9,152 nt of DNA, from the NCBI GenBank assembly GCA_003647095.1, contig QMME01000146.1, forward strand, positions 1 through 9,152. The letters are read 5' to 3'. This document shows, in pieces, positions 6,751 to 9,152 of the stretch (positions are counted from its first letter, which is position 1; every line of letters begins with the position of its first letter). The translations under genes were made by a program, and so were the position numbers. This stretch comes from Deltaproteobacteria bacterium (lineage in GTDB: Bacteria > Myxococcota > B64-G9). The notes beneath the pieces are model-generated. The model saw nothing but the letters and a program-made list of their open reading frames with translations. It was not told where the DNA came from and ran no database searches.

Positions 6751-6756
6751 GGGAGG
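6751..6756 (+). promoter_or_regulatory. Ribosome binding site that sets the SDR start
   Basis: GGGAGG is followed by a six-base spacer and ATG 6763. This favours 6763 over the in-frame ATG at 6742, which lies upstream of the ribosome site and would add seven residues not expected in this family. Confidence 0.75.
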
Positions 6757-6762
6757 AAAGAC

Positions 6763-7551
6763 ATGGACCTTGGTATCACGGACAGAGTGGCGTTGGTGGC
6801 GGCCTCCAGCCGGGGGTTGGGATTCGAGGCGGCCCGCAGCCTGGCGGCCGAGGGAGTGCGCCTGGTAATCTGCGGGCGGGACGAGGAGCGGCTGCAGCAG
6901 GCCGCCGGCAAACTCCGCCAGGAAGGCACCCGGGTGCTGGCCGTGGCCTGCGACCTGACGGAGGAGGCTCAGGTAGAAAAGTTGGTAGAGCAGGCCCGGC
7001 AGCACTTCGGGCGGATAGACATCCTCGTGGCCAACTGCGGGGGCCCCCCTCCGGGACAGTTCCTGCAGCACGACAGCCAGGCCTGGCGCCGGGCGGTGGA
7101 CTTGAACCTGATGAGCACCGTCTTCCTGTGCCGCCTGGTGGTACCGCAGATGCAGGAGCGCGGCTGGGGCCGGGTGGTGCTGATGACCTCCATCACCGTC
7201 AAGCAACCGCTCGAGGGCCTGGTGCTGTCGAACTCCGTGCGGGCAGCGGTGGTGGGACTGGGCAAGACCCTGGCAGCGGAGCTGGGACCGTCCGGTGTGC
7301 TCGTCAACTGTGTCTGCCCCGGTTACTTCCTGACCGACCGGGTCAGCAACCTGGCCGAGTCCGCGGCCGCGCGCACCGGCGAATCACCCCAGGCCTTCAT
7401 CGACAGCTGGGCCCGCCAGGGGGTGCTGGGGCGCATCGGCGACCCGGCCGAGTTCGGCCCCCTGGTGGCTTTCCTGTGCTCGGAACGGGCCTCCTATTTG
7501 ACCGGCGCGGCCCTGGCCATCGACGGGGGATTGTGTCGCTCGCTTCTGTAG
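6763..7551 (+). CDS. SDR-family oxidoreductase-like protein, atypical active site
   Basis: The 262-residue protein has the full Rossmann fold of short-chain dehydrogenases, closest in layout to FabG-like 3-oxoacyl reductases. It keeps a nucleotide-binding loop (A14-S-S-R-G-L-G20, with Ala in place of the usual Thr), CDLTE near 63-67, Asn115 of the catalytic tetrad and Ser143. The catalytic YxxxK is absent: by the usual spacing from Ser143, Tyr is replaced by Ser156 and Lys by Arg160 (LSNSVRAAVVGLGKT). The NNAG motif reads ANCGGPPPG. Such changes are typical of a BKR-like SDR subgroup recognised as lacking the canonical catalytic residues. The C-terminus (SYLTGAALAIDGGL) is normal. It may still bind NAD(P), but ordinary SDR catalysis is doubtful. 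It is divergent from the TetR gene and probably under its control. No signal peptide; likely cytosolic. Confidence 0.9.
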   Translation: MDLGITDRVALVAASSRGLGFEAARSLAAEGVRLVICGRDEERLQQAAGKLRQEGTRVLAVACDLTEEAQVEKLVEQARQHFGRIDILVANCGGPPPGQFLQHDSQAWRRAVDLNLMSTVFLCRLVVPQMQERGWGRVVLMTSITVKQPLEGLVLSNSVRAAVVGLGKTLAAELGPSGVLVNCVCPGYFLTDRVSNLAESAAARTGESPQAFIDSWARQGVLGRIGDPAEFGPLVAFLCSERASYLTGAALAIDGGLCRSLL

Positions 7552-7571
7552 CCTTCCATCAGGCCAGATGA

Positions 7572-7595
7572 GGTGCCGCCTTCAGCGGCGGCGCC
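7572..7595. terminator. GC-rich hairpin between convergent genes, weak candidate
   Basis: GGTGCCGCC (7572-7580) and GGCGGCGCC (7587-7595) can pair as a nine-base stem with one G-U pair around a six-base loop. It spans the stop codon and Arg codons of the minus-strand gene and follows the SDR stop by 20 bases. There is no U-run on either side, so it is at best a bidirectional pausing or Rho-assisted structure. Arg codons alone could create part of the stem. Confidence 0.3.
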
Positions 7596-9152
7596 GGGGA
7601 GCCAGCAACAACCCCAACAGCAGAACCAGCAGGGCGGGAGCCGCTCCCCGGCCCGGTGAGGAGCAGCCACATCCGGAACCTCCACCGGGTCGACAATCGG
7701 GCACCTCCATGGCCCCTTGGCAGACGCCCTGCTGGCAGGTGTCTCCCATGGTGCAGTCGTCGCCGTCGTCACAGGGCGTTCCATCGGCGCGTGGCTGCGC
7801 CACGCACTGGCCACTGCCGGGGTCGCACTGGCCCTGGTGACACTGGTCGTCCAGGGAAGAGCAGTCCGGCGCCGTACCGCTGCAGACGCCATCCCGGCAG
7901 GTATCGTTCTCCGTGCAGGGATCGCCGTCGTCGCAGCCGGAACCGTCGGGCGCGGCAGTGGTGACGCAACCACCGGCGGCCCGGTCGCAGACCCCGGCCA
8001 GGCAGTTGCCGTCGAGGCTCGAGCAGTCCACCTCCTGGCCCGCGCAGCTGCCCAGCTGGCAGCTGTCGTTTTCCGTGCAGGGATCGCCGTCGTCGCAGGA
8101 GGCGGTGTTGTAGGTGTACTGGCAACCCGTTGCCGGGTCGCAGGTATCGTCCGTGCAGGGATCGCCGTCGTCGCAGGAAATGGCCGTTCCCCCGCAGGTG
8201 CCGCCGGAACAGACATCGGCACCGGTACAGGCGTCGCCGTCGTCACAGGAAGTGCCATCGGCGCGGGGCAGGGCCTGGCAGTTGCCGCTCTGCGGATCGC
8301 ACGAGCCGGTGTTGCAGGCATCATCGAGGCCGGAACAGTCGCGGGGCGTGCCCACGCAGGTGCCCGCCTGGCAGGTATCGCCGGTGGTACAGAGGTTGCC
8401 ATCATCACAGGAAGCGGTGTTGAAGGCGTGCTGGCAGCCCAGGACCGGGTCGCAGCTGTCGTCGGTACAGGGGTCCAGGTCGTCACAGCTGATGGTCGTG
8501 CCCTGGCAACTGCCGCCGGAACAGACATCGGCGGTGGTGCAGGCATTTCCGTCGTCACACAGGGAATTGTTGTTGGCGTGCTGGCAGCCGGCCACGGCAT
8601 CGCAGGAGTCGTCGGTGCAGGGGTTCTGATCGTCGCAATCCAGGGCCGTGCCCGGCTGGCAGGAACCCGCCACACAGGTCTCCTCTCCGTTGCAGGCGTT
8701 GCCGTCCGAGCAGTCGCCATCGCTGGTACACTGCCGGCAGCCGGGATCGACGGCATCGGTGGCCCCATCGCAATCGTTGTCCACGCCATCGGCACAAACG
8801 GCGTCACCATGCGGCCCTTCGAAGGCACCGGGGTTGACGGAATCATCGTTGTCGTCGCAGTCGTCACCGGAACAGGAGGCCGCCACGTAGCCGTCGCCGT
8901 CGGCATCCAGGGGTACCCCGGAACAACTGCCGGCAGAGCAGACGTCGTTCATGGTGCAGTCATCACCGTCGTCGCAGGAGGCGCTGTTGGGAATGAAGAC
9001 GCAGCCGCTGAGGGGAGCGCAGGAATCGTCGGTGCAGATATTGCCGTCGTCGCAGACCACGGGACTGCCCGGCTGGCAGCTTCCCCCGGAGCAGGTGTCT
9101 CCCTCGGTGCAGGCGTCGCCGTCGTCGCAGGAATCGTTGTTGGGAGTGAAGA
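7582..9152 (-). CDS. MYXO-CTERM surface protein with Cys repeats, 5' end missing
   Basis: The frame is open from the right edge to TGA 7584-7582, about 523 residues; the start and any signal peptide lie beyond 9152. About 13 tandem Cys modules begin with CDDG or close variants (CDDGDPCTENDTC, CDDGNACTTADVC). They resemble Dictyostelium-type CTDC repeats, common in myxobacterial extracellular proteins. Shorter CSGGSC-type units alternate with TDDSCDPxxGCQHxxN-type units; three copies carry an extra insert (CSSLDDQCHQGQCDPGSGQC type). One module (8907-8737), beginning DADGDGY and containing DCDDND and GVDNDCDG, matches the MopE-type putative metal-binding motif. The C-terminus is a MYXO-CTERM signal: GCGCSS (Cys codons at 7663-7671), a Leu/Ala helix and RRRR. 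Members are thought to be exported and processed by myxosortase-type membrane proteases for surface display. Acidic residues suggest calcium binding, and the cysteines suggest disulfides. The biological role is unknown. Confidence 0.92.
   Translation of the reverse strand, partial: FTPNNDSCDDGDACTEGDTCSGGSCQPGSPVVCDDGNICTDDSCAPLSGCVFIPNSASCDDGDDCTMNDVCSAGSCSGVPLDADGDGYVAASCSGDDCDDNDDSVNPGAFEGPHGDAVCADGVDNDCDGATDAVDPGCRQCTSDGDCSDGNACNGEETCVAGSCQPGTALDCDDQNPCTDDSCDAVAGCQHANNNSLCDDGNACTTADVCSGGSCQGTTISCDDLDPCTDDSCDPVLGCQHAFNTASCDDGNLCTTGDTCQAGTCVGTPRDCSGLDDACNTGSCDPQSGNCQALPRADGTSCDDGDACTGADVCSGGTCGGTAISCDDGDPCTDDTCDPATGCQYTYNTASCDDGDPCTENDSCQLGSCAGQEVDCSSLDGNCLAGVCDRAAGGCVTTAAPDGSGCDDGDPCTENDTCRDGVCSGTAPDCSSLDDQCHQGQCDPGSGQCVAQPRADGTPCDDGDDCTMGDTCQQGVCQGAMEVPDCRPGGGSGCGCSSPGRGAAPALLVLLLGLLLAPRRRR
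7585..7686 (-). other. MYXO-CTERM sorting tail
   Basis: The last 34 residues consist of GGGSGCGCSSPG, then a hydrophobic helix of about 16 residues (ALLVLLLGLLLAP) and four Arg before the stop. This tripartite layout (conserved Cys, membrane helix, basic tail) is that of MYXO-CTERM domains, recognised in Myxococcota surface proteins. Confidence 0.85.
7910..8176 (-). repeat. Three identical 27-base copies within the Cys array
   Basis: The same 27 bases occur at 7910-7936, 8072-8098 and 8150-8176, each encoding the CDDGDPCT core. The spacings are 162 and 78 bases. The last two copies match for two more bases. Other modules diverge at the nucleotide level, so these copies look recently duplicated or homogenised. 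Confidence 0.8.
8737..8907 (-). other. MopE-like putative metal-binding module
   Basis: Fifty-seven residues, starting DADGDGYVAASC and ending AVDPGC, follow the pattern DxDGDGY - C - DCDDxD - VNPGAxE - D/GVDNDCDG. This is the Pfam-style putative metal-binding motif named after MopE of Methylococcus. It sits within the CDDG array and differs from its neighbours in spacing and Asp content. Confidence 0.75.

Larger units (their letters stand above)
7693..9152 (-). repeat. Tandem CDDG-type Cys-module array (protein level)
   Basis: Roughly 13 modules of about 24-50 residues share the pattern C-D-D-x-x-x-C-T-x-x-D/(-)-x-C. Type A ends CxxGxCxGT, type B ends CDPxxGCQxxxNxxS, and the two mostly alternate. 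The window begins inside a type B tail (FTPNNDS), so the array continues to the right. Only the MopE-like module at 8737-8907 interrupts it. Confidence 0.85.

Noticed and set aside
6742..6762. Upstream ATG for the SDR gene
   Set aside because: The ribosome site GGGAGG lies after this ATG and is correctly spaced for ATG 6763.
6661..7206. N-terminal extension of the TetR frame
   Set aside because: It would overlap the SDR gene in antisense and add about 180 residues without similarity. The TetR domain starts normally at 6660.
7494..8906. Minus-strand open frame of 470 codons in another frame of the Cys-repeat gene
   Set aside because: The Thr/Ala/Pro-rich product simply reflects the repeat read one base off. 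The CDDG frame has conserved cysteines, a MopE-like module and a MYXO-CTERM end.
7693..9152. Possible CRISPR array, because of regular short repeats
   Set aside because: The repeats are in frame, encode the CDDG cysteine core, vary in sequence and have no uniform spacers.

Overview
The window is very GC-rich, densely packed DNA that looks like chromosome from a deltaproteobacterium-like organism, most likely Myxococcota. The best clue is the protein ending near base 7582. It closes with a Cys-containing Gly/Ser linker, a Leu/Ala membrane helix and a four-Arg tail, which is the layout of the MYXO-CTERM surface-sorting signal. Several long Cys-rich extracellular proteins and lipoproteins fit the same assignment. 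The taxonomy is inference; there is no rRNA or other phylogenetic marker here.

Layout, left to right. (1) Bases 1-897, minus strand: the N-terminal 299 residues of a Cys-rich lipoprotein that runs off the left edge. (2) A 128-bp divergent intergenic region with a perfect 18-bp inverted repeat between two candidate promoters. (3) Plus strand: an adenosine-deaminase-family gene (GTG start at 1026), then, 15 bases later, a DUF2058/YaiL-type gene; these probably form an operon. (4) A 155-bp convergent gap in which I see no clear terminator. (5) A minus-strand operon read from 6660 down to 2927: a TetR-type regulator, glutamine-dependent NAD+ synthetase, an RluA-family pseudouridine synthase, and a small secreted protein with a phage-tail-collar-like fold. 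The junctions overlap, abut or lie 12 bases apart. (6) An 102-bp divergent region between the TetR gene and a plus-strand short-chain dehydrogenase-like gene (6763-7551), with two small inverted repeats on candidate -35 boxes. (7) Minus strand, 7582 to beyond 9152: the last 523 or so residues of a large surface protein made of CDDG-type Cys repeats, one MopE-like metal-binding module and the MYXO-CTERM tail.

How they fit together. The core is housekeeping: purine salvage (or menaquinone-precursor deamination), NAD synthesis and RNA modification. It is flanked by two Cys-rich envelope proteins. The TetR protein probably controls the divergent dehydrogenase-like gene and its own operon, which would place nadE under ligand-responsive control. 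I see no defence system, mobile element, CRISPR array, tRNA or rRNA. The most interesting points are the dehydrogenase-like protein without Tyr-Lys catalytic residues, the collar-domain lipoprotein with three HxH motifs, the modular Cys-repeat protein, and the palindrome between add and the left lipoprotein.
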